From contig JAQGDQ010001231.1 in NCBI GenBank assembly GCA_030141605.1, forward strand, positions 1-53,516: a DNA stretch of 53,516 nt. The letters run 5' to 3'. The notes beneath the pieces were generated by a model. That model saw only the letters and a program-made list of their open reading frames with translations. It did no database searches and was not told the DNA's origin. Below, piece by piece: positions 13,001 to 23,845 of the stretch. The position numbers were made by a program, and so were the translations under genes. The stretch comes from Tubiluchus corallicola. Taxonomy: Eukaryota; Priapulida; Priapulimorpha; Priapulimorphida; Tubiluchidae. The stretch's first letter is position 1, and each line of letters opens with the position of its first letter.

Positions 13001-16000
13001 GCTGTCGGTATGGGTTGTAAGTGTTATAATACGGGTATCGATAGGCTTGCTGTACTACTACTGGTTTTTGAACATAAACTGGTTGGGGAACATACACGGG
13101 TTTTGTCACATATACTGGCTTCTTGACAACCACGGTTTTCACTGGTGCTGGTCGAATGTAGATCTGTGGTTGAGCCTGTTATGATATGGATTCATTTAGA
13201 AACTATGCTTTGTTTGAAACTAAGATCCTTATTCAGTTAGACTAAGATCGGCATATAATATGACCTCATTTTATAATTTAGTTCATGTTCTAGAGTGAGT
13301 AAGATTATTCTAAGTTTTACAAGTATTTGTTTATATTCTTCTAATTTTATTAAATGTTTTTCATTTTATTCTGGGTGCATGAATCTAAACTACACGTGAA
13401 TTTAATCCGTGTTCCAAGATTATTCTAAGTTTTATAAGTATTTTTTATATACTTTTAATTTCGCTAAGCATTTTCATTTTATTCTGTTTGGGTTAGGGTC
13501 ATAAAAGCGGACTCAGAGATGTTTTAAGTTCTGAGTCGGTATACTTTTGAGACCAACTTTACATCTCTTATTTTGGCAAAATAACATATGAAGTACAATG
13601 CAAATGTGTTATAAATGGGCTAGAAAGGAATTAAAGATATGTAAACCTGAAGATAGGCCCTGGCCAACTGAGCCAGCAAACTAGATATGTGATTTTTGTT
13701 GCGAGGAAAGTTTCGGTATATCTTTTGATAACAGTCATGTCAGTTACTTACTGGTTGGACGTACTGTACCGGCTGCGAGTAGCTAGCTCCACAGCATGCA
13801 TTGTTATAAGTAGAACAACATGATGAGCCACCGGAGTTAGAGGTGTACCGGTATCCGCTAGAGGAAGAGTATGAGCGCTGTGCTGCCCTGTAACTGCTGT
13901 ACTGACCTACGTTTGAACATACATAATTAACAATGCAAAATAAGGATTTTAACTTTTTTAGGCATGATGTTTTTGTATATGTGGCCTTACTTTCTAACAT
14001 TTATTTTATGGAAACTACAGCAACACAGCTTATTCTTCTCGAAGTGAGTTGGCAGACACCGGATTGGAAGTCATAACAAAATGTAAATTCTTTTAGGTTA
14101 TTAAAATTGCTAAAATTCATATAAAAGTGTTTATGCCAAAGAGTAATGTTTTTGTAGTGGCAAATATATTAAAAATATTAGTCTTTTTTACAAATGCTTA
14201 AAAAGGGTTTTCTAAAGTTTTCTTCGTTGGTACTGTTTCAATAGACTGTGATATACCAACATATAATTGTTGGTATGTGGCAATATGACGAAAAGTATAC
14301 TGTGCTATTTAGTTGAAAAAAGATTGGTTAACCGTAAGCTGAATCAGATATGTTTTCTGAAAGTTGTTTGAAATTCGTGCATGATAGAAAAAATATGTGT
14401 GAGAAATATACATGATTAGGAACCTACCTTCTGCATGCATTAGAGAACATAAAATGATTGAATAGATAAACAACAATACAGCATTTACATCCATGGCAAA
14501 ATTATAATTCACAAGCAACTAGAAAGAATTGTGATGTGATGCGACTGTTGTACAAGATGACACAGGATTATTGCTTCATGTTGTTAATACTTATAGATGC
14601 TAGTCTTTTATGTTTGCTTGCTGAAGGAGATTAGACGATGCGTGATATTCTGCTGAATTGCAGAAAGTATTAACCCAAACGTGTTTCTCAAGGTTACAGA
14701 TTTTTGACATGTATTTTCAATAACTTGAGCTTATTTCTCTCTGCAATCACCAAAAAACCTGTTTAGCTGCTATTTTCTTGTTAGAAATTGTATTTGCAGA
14801 TGCTAAATTGTGTGTTAAATGTTTGTTTCTGTCCAAATTTCTGCTTTTTTATCTGTCATGTAGATTGCATAATTAAAATTAAAATACACCCACAAAATCG
14901 GTAAATAATCAATAAAAATCAGCTCGTGTTTCTGATTTGACATTGCTACCTGTATTCGTATGTAATTTGTCTGCATTTGTGGCACTGATTTATATGATTT
15001 TCTACACAGTACCACATGTAATACTTGCATCTTTTACAATTACCTTTGCTATAACAAAACCTGTGCATGTATCTGTCAAAATAAATCTTTTTGTAATACT
15101 ATTCTCAGTTTTACATAAGCCCTTAAGTGTGGTATGGCCACATACAGTACAAATTTATCTGTATGTTTAGCAAAATGAAATAAAGCAAAAGCCGTACAAG
15201 ATTATTGACAATATTAGTTGAAATAGGTTTGTGATTGTAAACTTTGCAGTACATGTGCGAAAAAGACACCCTATATCACAAATTATTTCATTGATCAGTA
15301 AGCACTCCCAAGCAAATCGAATAGTTTGAAATGCATGTGTATAAAAACTTAAACAAACAAAAAAAAAACTGAATACAAGTGTATTGTAATTATTTGAATT
15401 ATTTAAAGCACTCAAATTACTACTAGTTGCCATGTTGTTCTATCTTTAAAATCAGTACATGCTGGTGTTGCATTACATTTTAAAACATCCTATATGTTCA
15501 TGCCATGTAAAAAGGAATGTTGTAGCAGGTGCTGGCTGATTACCAGCTAAGAATGATCCTGCTTGCTCATCGTGATTATCAGATTATTTGTATTGTGCGT
15601 TGTTTCCAGCTGAGTGGATTTGATATTTACAGAAAAACAGGCCCGAAGCACGATTTTCTTGCTCCAAAAGCATGCTTAAGCGATAACACCTGTAGAGAAT
15701 TTTGTTGACGATGTTTTTTTATTATTTTTCAGGGCAAAGTGCCAGCAGAGGTCGCGGTGCTCAGAATATTAATCGTGGACAACAAGGACAAGGGGGTGGT
15801 CGTGGTAGAACTGGGTAGGAGTAAGATAAAGTCTTAACTGAGTCTAAATTATACCTGATAAGTGATTATGACTTCATATTGAAAGCACACCCTTATATCC
15901 AGCATTTCCAAATATGAATAAACTAATGGCTGATTGCTATTAAACCTAATTGAAAGCAAGGGGTGTAATATTATTATTAGTGCATTAAAAATTTGTTTAC

Positions 16001-16605
16001 GAAACCCATGCTAGTATTTATAATACTTAAAAGATTTTATTTGGAACAAATCGCCATAAAATGTCTTGGCATTATTTGCACTAGTATCATATACTGGTAA
16101 TAAGTGATAGCATGATATTCCGATTTGTAGCGTACCAGATTTCGCTTACTATAAGGTTTTGATTAAATTAAATTTGTAATACAAAATGTTGCAAAATTAT
16201 TATTAAATTGTTTTGATTAGCTGTAAATTTTTTTCACTTGATTGCCAAAAAGACTACATGCCGGAGATGCATTTGTTTCCAGGGTCCTGTCTGTGGTACT
16301 TAAAACGTTTCCTCACACACCTAGCTGTTTTTGCTGCAATTTCATTTTTTGGCATTCCTACCACTTGAGAACCCTGGACACACATTTTTGGTAGAGCTGT
16401 TGTTGTTTTTTTGCAGTAATCATTGTTTTTTTTTGATTGGCCAAACAGAGGGCGTGGCAGACGGTGGAGGGGACGTGGCGGACGAGGAAGAGCAGCAAAA
16501 CCAGATGTTAGCCGAGAGGTATTGGATAATCAGCTGGATGCATACATGGCAAAGACTAAATCTAGTCTCGATAACGACCTCGACATTTTCATGAGTCCTG
16601 ATTAA
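7031..16605 (+). CDS. CHTOP: CHTOP orthologue (chromatin target of PRMT1), six coding exons
   Basis: In known animals this nuclear protein binds PRMT1 and PRMT5, associates with the TREX mRNA-export complex and contacts RNA through a methylated arginine-glycine domain. Coding exons are 7031-7107, 8188-8353, 9814-9901, 10287-10490, 15733-15814 and 16449-16605. All junctions keep phase and have GT/AG ends, giving 257 residues; the vertebrate protein is about 250. The N-terminus has KLILKSTSKMSLNDRFSNI. Residues 59-79 contain NRRLAQQMENRP and AALKLNQ, almost as in vertebrates. The middle is RG/RGG-rich (residues about 88-227). The C-terminus carries LDNQLDAYMAKTK followed by a second LDxDLDxFM copy and the stop. 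The last intron removes part of the RGG region. The 5242-bp fourth coding intron hosts another gene on the opposite strand. Confidence 0.95.
8354..9813 (+). other. CHTOP second coding intron
   Basis: A 1.46-kb intron. It contains one imperfect tandem duplication at about 9280-9358, in which a roughly 38-45-bp unit with the core GATGAATAAGCATCTGTATA occurs twice. Nothing else was recognised. Confidence 0.6.
12439..14494 (-). CDS. Secreted low-complexity and Cys-rich protein, nested in CHTOP intron
   Basis: Four minus-strand exons join in phase: 14494-14428, 13906-13752, 13175-12947 and 12560-12439. They give 190 residues. Exon 1 encodes a signal peptide (MDVNAVLLFIYSIILCSLMHA), likely cut near residue 20-21. 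Exon 2 is Ser/Tyr-rich with two CC pairs (SSCCSTYNNACCG). Exon 3 has four KPVYV/QPVYV/KPVVV units, then Tyr-rich YRYPYYNTYNPY, a QQNR repeat (three copies) and a basic RRRRR run. Exon 4 is a short tail with five cysteines (QCNRNDYGNVKCKNDPCDDC, then C near the end). Three introns have GTAAGT or GTAGGT donors. AATAAA-type signals occur 40-60 bp past the stop (about 12386-12402). I do not recognise the family. The composition suggests an extracellular structural or matrix protein, as in shell, cuticle or adhesive secretions, which is inference only. Confidence 0.8.
13303..13485. repeat. Imperfect tandem duplication, about 114-bp spacing
   Basis: Sequence beginning AGATTATTCTAAGTTTTA at about 13302 recurs at about 13416, with both copies running into CATTTTATTCTG. 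They lie in the second intron of the nested secreted gene. The copies are diverged, so the duplication is not recent. Confidence 0.55.
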
Positions 16606-16816
16606 GAAAATAACTCTTCATCAGTCATGAAATCACTAATACAGTAAAGTACAATTCCATTAGTGATTATTGATGTCAAAAAGCAACTAGAGTTTTTCTG
16701 AGCTGCTTTGTGTGACTAGGGCAGGTATAATAGTGTTATATAATATGTAAGTTTTTATATTGTACAGAAAAATAATCAGTTTTTTGAAAAACAGTAAAGC
16801 TGTTGTAGGGATTTCA

Positions 16817-17304
16817 TCAGAACTGTCTTTTTTTACTTAGCATATAAAAGGATACAGTGTGTAGTATAATCACAATATGAGCTATATTCCAAAACTCGGT
16901 AATAAAAACAACATCAAACAAATTTATAAGGGTTAGTACATCATTACTCAATAGTTTACCTTTAATACCATTTATATTCCAAGAACAGATTCGTAACACT
17001 TCATTCGTATTGCCATTTACCTCAGACTCTATAAAAAAGATTTTGTAACATTTGCGTTATAAGTGATAGTCCCATTTCTATTTAAAGTTTTTTCTCGCCA
17101 ATTTATCGCTCGCTCGCATCCTACATTTTCTGATTTCTTCTTTTCCTCTTTCAGTGCCCTCCTAAGTTCAGCATTTTGTTTACGTATTAAAGGGGAAACA
17201 TCCGTATTGACGTACACACGCTTTAGCCACATACACCAAGTGAATTCAGTAACTGGATCTTTGAGGCAGTTGTGACGTACACACGCTTTAGCCACATACA
17301 CCAC
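16817..17304 (-). mobile_element. LINE fragment with start of an endonuclease domain
   Basis: Reading the minus strand, 16999-16817 encodes LRICSWNINGIKGKL followed by NLFDVVFITEFW. This matches the start of the AP-type endonuclease domain of non-LTR retrotransposons (WNxxGL...DIxxLxET). The preceding minus-strand frame (17304-17029) has a basic coiled segment (RKQNAELRRALKEEKKKSE) that could be the end of an ORF1 or a leader. The frame then decays. Only the 5' part of an element is present, the reverse of the usual 5' truncation, so this is a deletion remnant or a rearranged copy. Confidence 0.55.
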
Positions 17305-17337
17305 GTGAATTCAGTAACTGGATCTTTGAGGCAGTGG
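17208..17337. repeat. 65-bp tandem duplication
   Basis: Two adjacent 65-bp units beginning TGACGTACACACGCTTTAGC at 17208 and 17273 differ at only a few positions (for example CAAGTG versus CACGTG). The duplication is young and lies beside the LINE endonuclease fragment downstream of CHTOP. Confidence 0.8.
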
Positions 17338-19423
17338 CTAGGATTCGTGTGCAGTTTCAATATGTGTTAAAAATCACTCATGTTTTTTTGCAATTTTAGT
17401 AACTTTCTGCACAAGTTGTTTTTTAATTTTAAATATGGAGCTTTTTATAATACTAGTTGATATTTACTGTTATCCAGCACACTTTGTTGTATTATTACAG
17501 ATAACTGTGTAACTTTACTTTGTGTTACTAATGTGTCTTAGTTACTATAGCTGATTATATTGATACCCTTCTATTTATAATATCGTTTCATCTCAGCGAT
17601 TTTAAGTTTATATGATGCATCGTAATGCTTTTACTGTTTTAATGTGTATTTAAAAACTACTATTATCAGTTATTACAGACAAAAGTTTGTGGAAGTCCTC
17701 CATATGTTGTAAATATTAATAAGTTGTTACAAATTTAAGGGTGAAATACATTTTAGTGAGACTTGAAAACGTTTCTTATTGAGCAGTTTGGTTTGCCTGG
17801 TACTCATTACGAGTAAAAACTGAGGCTGAGACACTACTGTACAATCAGTCTACAAGATTCTAACCTAAATGGTTTTATGGCTGTGCAGCAAGAAACAGAT
17901 TTTGACTTCTGGCCTCATGGTGCTTCAGTGTAAAGTTGGTTTCAAAAGAAAAACGGGGAGTGTCTTTACAAACTTCTTGCGCACTTGTAAACAATCTAAA
18001 GATACTGGATACTTTTTGTTTTTTGAGTTCATGTACAGCAAAGTAAAATAGTAAACTCAAATAGCATTTAGAATCTCACATTTTTATTACTCCCACATAT
18101 ATATATGAAACTTGCAGCAAGAAAGTGTACATATTTTTTTCACAATGACTTAAGTTTCATTTGATAATAAACACATTTATATGCCTTTTGAACTAATACA
18201 CATTAATTACTATAATTAGTGAAATATACGAATGAAAATGTATGATAAAACGCAAAACTAATTGGAAAAACTATTGATAGATCACAAGTGAAAGAAAAAA
18301 TTGTACCTAATATAAATTGAAGCGAAATATAATTTTGTAAGTATAAATAATAAACATATTTTAACGAAACTGTAAAGAAATAACAACTAACAAACATACC
18401 ACGACAGCATAATTATGAGCACCCATGGTTATGTTAATAATGGCAGTAGAACCCATGAGGCAGAATATGGAAGTGTCACACGAACACTAAAGTTTTCAAA
18501 ATTTAAAATAATGCATGTACTAAACGCTTTCTCATAAATAAGACAAATTTATAAAATTTAGTTGTTAAATTTATTACCAAATTGAAAATTAAAACAACTG
18601 TTGGAACAGCAGGTTGAGACACTAATAAACTTCATCACATAACAGAAACCAACCCACACTCCTCCAACAATGCCATAGTAACAATAAGTTATACTATAAC
18701 TTAGCTGTAGTATATGTATTAAAAATCATATTAGTCAGTCTCTGTTAAATGAGCAGAATAGTTATTGTACATAAGTAAAATTATAAGTTTTTATTCTAGG
18801 CATTTGGTTTTTAAAAGGCAAATTGCTTGTTTCTCGAATATTTTTCTAATTTTACCTGCAATAATATTACGTTACATGTAATTTTTATTATGTGATTGAA
18901 TGGCGACTTGCAAGATAAGTCACTCGTGCAATAGCTCAGATCTTATCCAGATTTTATCAGATCTGATTGGCCAATGAGCAGTGATCACAGTTGTAGACCA
19001 AATAACCAACTAATTTTAGTGAAGCTTTTACGTAAATTTGACAGACTGGATGAGATGTTTCAACTACACAGACTACATCATTGTTTCTGCACAGCAATTA
19101 AACAAATTTAATCTAAACAGAAATACAATAAGAAATACGTAAAACCTATAGAAAATATTTCTTTTACATTTTTTTGAAAGACCAGCACTTTAGCGACATA
19201 ATTTACCCTGTTTCAGCCGTTATAGACATACCGCAAAAGGTGCAAGGTAACAACCCAGTTTAATTACCAGAACAAATCTCTGTCATTTTCAACATGCTAT
19301 TATTGGTACATCAGCCTGTTTTAGTGCTGTTGTCTGGATGTGCAGTCAGTAGTCAAGAGAAATGTCCTCACAGTTAGCTAGCTTGTAATATGTTACCTAG
19401 GCAGTGAACAAAGAGTAAAACTA

Positions 19424-22400
19424 CTAGAATGTTTTTCTGTTGCTACTTGGTTCCCATCTGTTAGGAGTTGAGGAAATTGTGGCAGAATTGCGTGGAACAA
19501 ATTCCTTTGCAAGGGGATTCAATTTACTTTGACTGCTTGGCGCCTGTAAAAGAAAAATTACTTATTATTTAATTTCACTTTCCTCATGCTGTGATGCATT
19601 ATTTTACAGGTGATTCATGTAGGCTAGGCATGTTGACAAATATATACCTGTTTTGTATGTAAACAACAGTGTGGCATCAAAGATTCACAGAAATTATTCA
19701 AAGCAGCAATAATAACAACAACTACAGTAATAACGGTATTAATAATAATGATAATGATGATAATAATAATTTACGATAAAGGTGTTACACTTAGGATGTG
19801 TTGGGGGAACTATAGTAAACGCACATGAAACATGGCAGGAGGTAAAGAAGCAAACCATTTTGGTTTCAGCGTACATCTATTATACATCCTGAGACGATAT
19901 TTGCAGAGCTTAGAGTGTTGGGTAGATTCTGCTTTGCAAGTGACGCAAGCTGAGCGGTGAGATACAACAACAAAAACATAATAATAATAACAACAACAAT
20001 GATAGTGGTAATTTACTTATTTTGTCAATCACACTTTTGCAAAAATAATCACAAATAGGTAATTTAGTTCGTGAATAGGAAATTAGTTTGTGAAACTATA
20101 GTAAACGCACATGAAACATGGCAGGAGGTAAAGAAGCAAACCATTTTGGTTTCAGCGTACATCTATTATACATCCTGAGACGATATTTGCAGAGCTTAGA
20201 GTGTTGGGTAGATTCTGCTTTGCAAGTGACGCAAGCTGAGCGGTGAGATACAACAACAAAAACATAATAATAATAACAACAACAATGATAGTGGTAATTT
20301 ACTTATTTTGTCAATCACACTTTTGCAAAAATAATCACAAATAGGTAATTTAGTTCGTGAATAGGAAATTAGTTTGTGAAACGGATTAGGCTTATGATTA
20401 GGGCTGGGTTAGGGTTAGAGTTAGGGTATTTAAATTGTGTGGGGAATTGTGAATCCTTCCCAATATCTAATAAAATTGTTACGGACACAAAATTTAGATT
20501 GAAATACCAATAGATGTCACCACATTATGACATAGCATCAGTAAATTACCACTTCAGTTTACAGGGCTGCCGTCAATATCTAATAAAATTGTTGAAAACA
20601 AATCTTAGATTTAAATATCCCGCATGCACAGAGAAAGATTGGTAGGCTTGCACGAACTGTGAGGCACAGATGGATGCCATTTTGTAATACAAATTCTATG
20701 GTCTATAAAAGGCAAACAATGGGCATAATTTTCTAGTATAAAGACACTGTTTGATTGTTTGGCAAAAACCACCATCGAGCGACACATTTGGGAAATAGTG
20801 ATTGGTGTTGCAGGCTAGGAATCCCTTTTCTGTGAAAGTGTGGCATTTAAATCTATAACACACAACACAACAGTCTGTGAAGCATTTTATATATATAAAG
20901 TTCACAAAAAAACGAGAAATATGAAAAATGTTAACTGCTTTGCTAATGCAAAATGAAATGAAAAACAGATAAGTAATATGTACATTACTTAGACAAGAGT
21001 TTGTCAGAGGTGTCTCAGTTCTCACAAGCAAATTCCTTTAATTTCGCTTCTTTGTTTATAGACTGAAGACTATAGATGACTTTCTTCATACGTTACACAC
21101 ATGCACCTGAATGAACTGGACTGTGTGGTGCTATTCATTTACATCCAAAATAATACCAAACTTAGTCATAAAGTAGCCTAACTGATAATCATAAAGCTAT
21201 CAACTATAAACAATAAACAGTGCCAACTTCATAGTCTAGTCAAGTTTTGGTGGGGCTTTAATATATATAATATATAGAAATGTTTGAACTGCCATAAATT
21301 TCTGTGATATTTCTCTCTTGAGCTTTATATAAAAAAACTGCAACATACTAATTTCACTTCAAATGATTTTTTTGAAATTTGCTGATTCAACCAAAATTCA
21401 GCAAAAATTGTTTTTATTTTTATTTTGTTTAGCAAAAACATAGTTTGAGCATCGAACACATTTGAAGGTGGAGTGCATGATTACAATACGTGCAATACAC
21501 AATTAACGTAGAACCTTGCATGGTTCATCAAGACAAAAACTGGCTAATCACATTTTAATGGCTCATCAAAACAGTAGCACAATCTTGGTGTTGAATTTCA
21601 TGCATATAGTTTGTGTTAAAACAATTAGCTGCTGTGGTTAGTGCTAAACTGGTTTTCAGTTACATTTCTCCAGCATAGCAACCAGTTAAGAGTTGATACA
21701 AATATGCAAATTATTTTGTTATAATTAGGCTGAGGTTATTAAAGCCTCCAAACCACCCCAGTTGAGTCAACTATCACTCCCAGTTTCAACTATATATTTA
21801 CTAAAGTAAAGGCATTGCTTTTACAATTGTTTGATAAGCAGGCCACTTGAAAAAATACAAAAAAACTTACTGAAAAACTCGTTCCACTGTTGAGAACGGT
21901 ATGGTTGATTCTCTGTTCAGGTGCTCTAGGCATCCACTCGGCTGCCTGTATAAGAAAAGTGAAGGTAAAGAAAGACTAGTGTAAAAAACAGAGATATTAA
22001 TGTTATAGTTTCATATTCACTGACTTAATCTACTTCTAAGGAAATAAGAAGCTACATATTTGACGAAATTTGGCATTACAGCTTTTGGGTTACCATTATA
22101 TATGGTGCTAAACAAGAACTTACAAGGAATTATCTAGACAATTTTCTCTATCCGACTTTTCAATTGTACAATAGCTTATTTACATAAACAACAATTCAAC
22201 AAATGAAAATGTCCTCATACCAAACATAGCCACAAGTGTTTTAGAATTATGAGGGCAAATGGAAAAGGTCTCCTAAAGCTTATCTACTTAGCACTTGTTC
22301 TGGATAGCACTAGCCAGAGCAAAGCTTTAGCTACAAATGTAAAGTAGCAAACACATTTGCTACCATGAGATAGAACATATTCGCTTATACTTGTCACCAT

Positions 22401-23845
22401 GAGATAGAACATATTAGCTTACATCTGTTACCATGCGATAGAAAATATTCACTTACATAAGGATTAAAGTTTGCAGGCCGACTGACATTGGTTGGTGGGT
22501 GATTAGGATACTGTGGCCGGATTCCTGGGTGGTTATTCCACGTATTATAACCTGGATTAGGATACCAGTAGTTATCATGATAATGACGTGAGTCGTTAAT
22601 GTTCAGTCTGTTCATCTGTGCTTCAAATTCACCAGTACCATTATGATATGATTGTTGGGGTGATGGTGGATGCCATTCTTCTGCTTCCTCTTCATCTAAC
22701 ATCTGTTGCAAGCAGTTTTCTAAGAATTCTTGCTCTGATAACTCTTCTAAAACCTAGGACAAAAGAATATTTTAAAAGTATTTAATTTCAGATACAGAAT
22801 TTGATCTTCTACAATTTGTTAAGGTTTGTGCCGTAGAATAATTATTCATTGTGCCATTATTTTGAAGACTTCTGAAGTAAAGTTCAAATAATTGCCGTAA
22901 GTACGCAAAAGCTTTCAGTTTTTCAACTGTGAAATCTACTAAAAATGTACTACGAGAATATGTCACAGCTTATGTAGATTTTATTTTAATCAGATACTCC
23001 GCAAATTTTATTGCCATAAATTGTCTGGGAAAAAATGAACATAGATTAAAAATGCAGTGCTTGTAATTTAAATACTGTCTAGTGTTTAAGCTATGTTAAA
23101 TTTTGTACTGCATTAAATCTCAATGAACATACCAAGAAAGCTTTTGTAAAAAGTTAACTTGCTAAGAAACTACATCTATACAGTGTGTCACTAGTTCCAC
23201 AGTATATGACTCATTAATGTTTGTTCTTCATATTACCTTTCTTTCTTTCTATGTATGTATGTGGGAGTGGGGACACATACTTTAAGCAGGACAATCGGTT
23301 ATTAAGGAGAACAATCAGTTTAAGCAGGACATCAGGACAAAAAGGTATTAAGATTCATTTTTTCCAACATAATGGAAAAAAGGAATCTTAATACTTTTTT
23401 GTTAGAAATAGCCACTACAATAGGGACATACATAATTTATATTGAACAATATTTACTAACTACTTCAATAATATTAACGATTATTTCAAAAGAATACGTC
23501 TGCAAAGTTCCTTGGCAAATTGAAGCAAAGTTAAACTTGACCAGTCCTTGTGAACTTCTCACCACACCTGACAAAACACTGCATTTTTCTTAAACTAGAG
23601 TCGGTTGCATAAATGGACAATAAATGCAATATTAATTTACTAAGTTAAATCTTGATGGCTGTGGTCATTATGAATTATTACAATATTTTGCCATGTATAA
23701 GAAAGTATACTTGTCTATCAAAGCTCTCCATGTCCTCCATCCACATAAATTCAGAGAAATCTCCATTTGGTTGAACTGGCTGATGATTGGGATAATCCAT
23801 TCTTCTGTTATTAGATGACTGCATGTCTTGAACAGGACACTTCAT
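19424..23845 (-). CDS. PAIP2: PAIP2 orthologue (poly(A)-binding protein-interacting protein 2)
   Basis: PAIP2 represses translation by binding poly(A)-binding protein and displacing it from mRNA and initiation factors. Minus-strand coding exons are 23845-23711, 22753-22457, 21945-21871 and 19543-19424, all in phase 0, giving 208 residues; vertebrate PAIP2 is 127. Residues 30-75 (FSEFMWMEDMESFDRQ, EFLENCLQQMLDEEEAEEW) match the acidic PAM1 region that binds the RRMs. A PAM2-like motif, NFNPYAAEWMP, spans the exon 2/3 junction at residues 140-150. A second and more canonical one, KLNPLAKEFVP, is at 176-186 in the last exon, where vertebrate PAIP2 has its single PAM2. The extra length is mostly an N/P/Y-rich linker. 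The start is the first ATG in exon 1, just inside an acceptor at 23854, so a non-coding upstream exon exists; a donor near 24606 is a candidate. Confidence 0.93.
19809..20380. repeat. Perfect 286-bp tandem duplication
   Basis: The sequence starting ACTATAGTAAACGCACATGA at 19809 is repeated with a 286-bp period from 20095. I found no mismatch between the copies by eye. The unit includes an AAT/AAC-rich microsatellite near its middle. It lies inside a PAIP2 intron. Confidence 0.9.
20384..20430. repeat. Short interstitial telomere-like TTAGGG stretch
   Basis: Several TTAGG or TTAGGG words are clustered (GATTAGGGCTGGGTTAGGGT, then TAGAGTTAGGGT), directly after the 286-bp duplication. TTAGGG is the telomere unit of most non-arthropod animals. 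Confidence 0.55.
22349..22456. repeat. Three 34-bp tandem units overlapping a PAIP2 splice donor
   Basis: Units built on ACCATGAGATAGAACATATT recur three times with 34-bp spacing. The last contains the minus-strand donor GTAAGT of PAIP2 exon 2 (22451-22456). The units farther into the intron have GTAAGC (22417-22422) and ATAAGC at the same place. Confidence 0.75.
22754..23710 (-). other. PAIP2 first coding intron
   Basis: A 957-bp AT-rich intron bounded by GTATAC and CCTAG on the minus strand. No other feature was recognised. Confidence 0.7.

Larger units (their letters stand above)
10491..15732 (+). other. CHTOP fourth coding intron
   Basis: A 5242-bp intron with donor GTAACT and acceptor TTTTTCAG. 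Its middle third contains a complete minus-strand gene (12439-14494). The rest is AT-rich with no recognised coding sequence. Confidence 0.8.
16606..19423. other. Convergent intergenic region between CHTOP and PAIP2
   Basis: CHTOP and PAIP2 end facing each other here, so both 3' UTRs and both poly(A) sites should be in this 2.8-kb AT-rich stretch. Several AATAAA-like words occur on each strand, and I cannot choose among them. It also contains a LINE fragment on the minus strand (about 16817-17304) and a 65-bp tandem duplication (17208-17337). Confidence 0.5.
19544..21870 (-). other. PAIP2 third intron with duplications
   Basis: A 2.3-kb intron containing a trinucleotide-rich patch (about 19700-19775), a perfect 286-bp tandem duplication (19809-20380), a short TTAGGG-like stretch (about 20398-20430) and a pair of diverged copies of CAATATCTAATAAAATTGTT (about 20460 and 20573). 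Confidence 0.75.

Noticed and set aside
20696-21031. Minus-strand frame of 111 codons with many Cys and Phe
   Set aside because: It begins with a non-ATG codon, lies inside a PAIP2 intron on the same strand, and I recognise no domain or splice structure.
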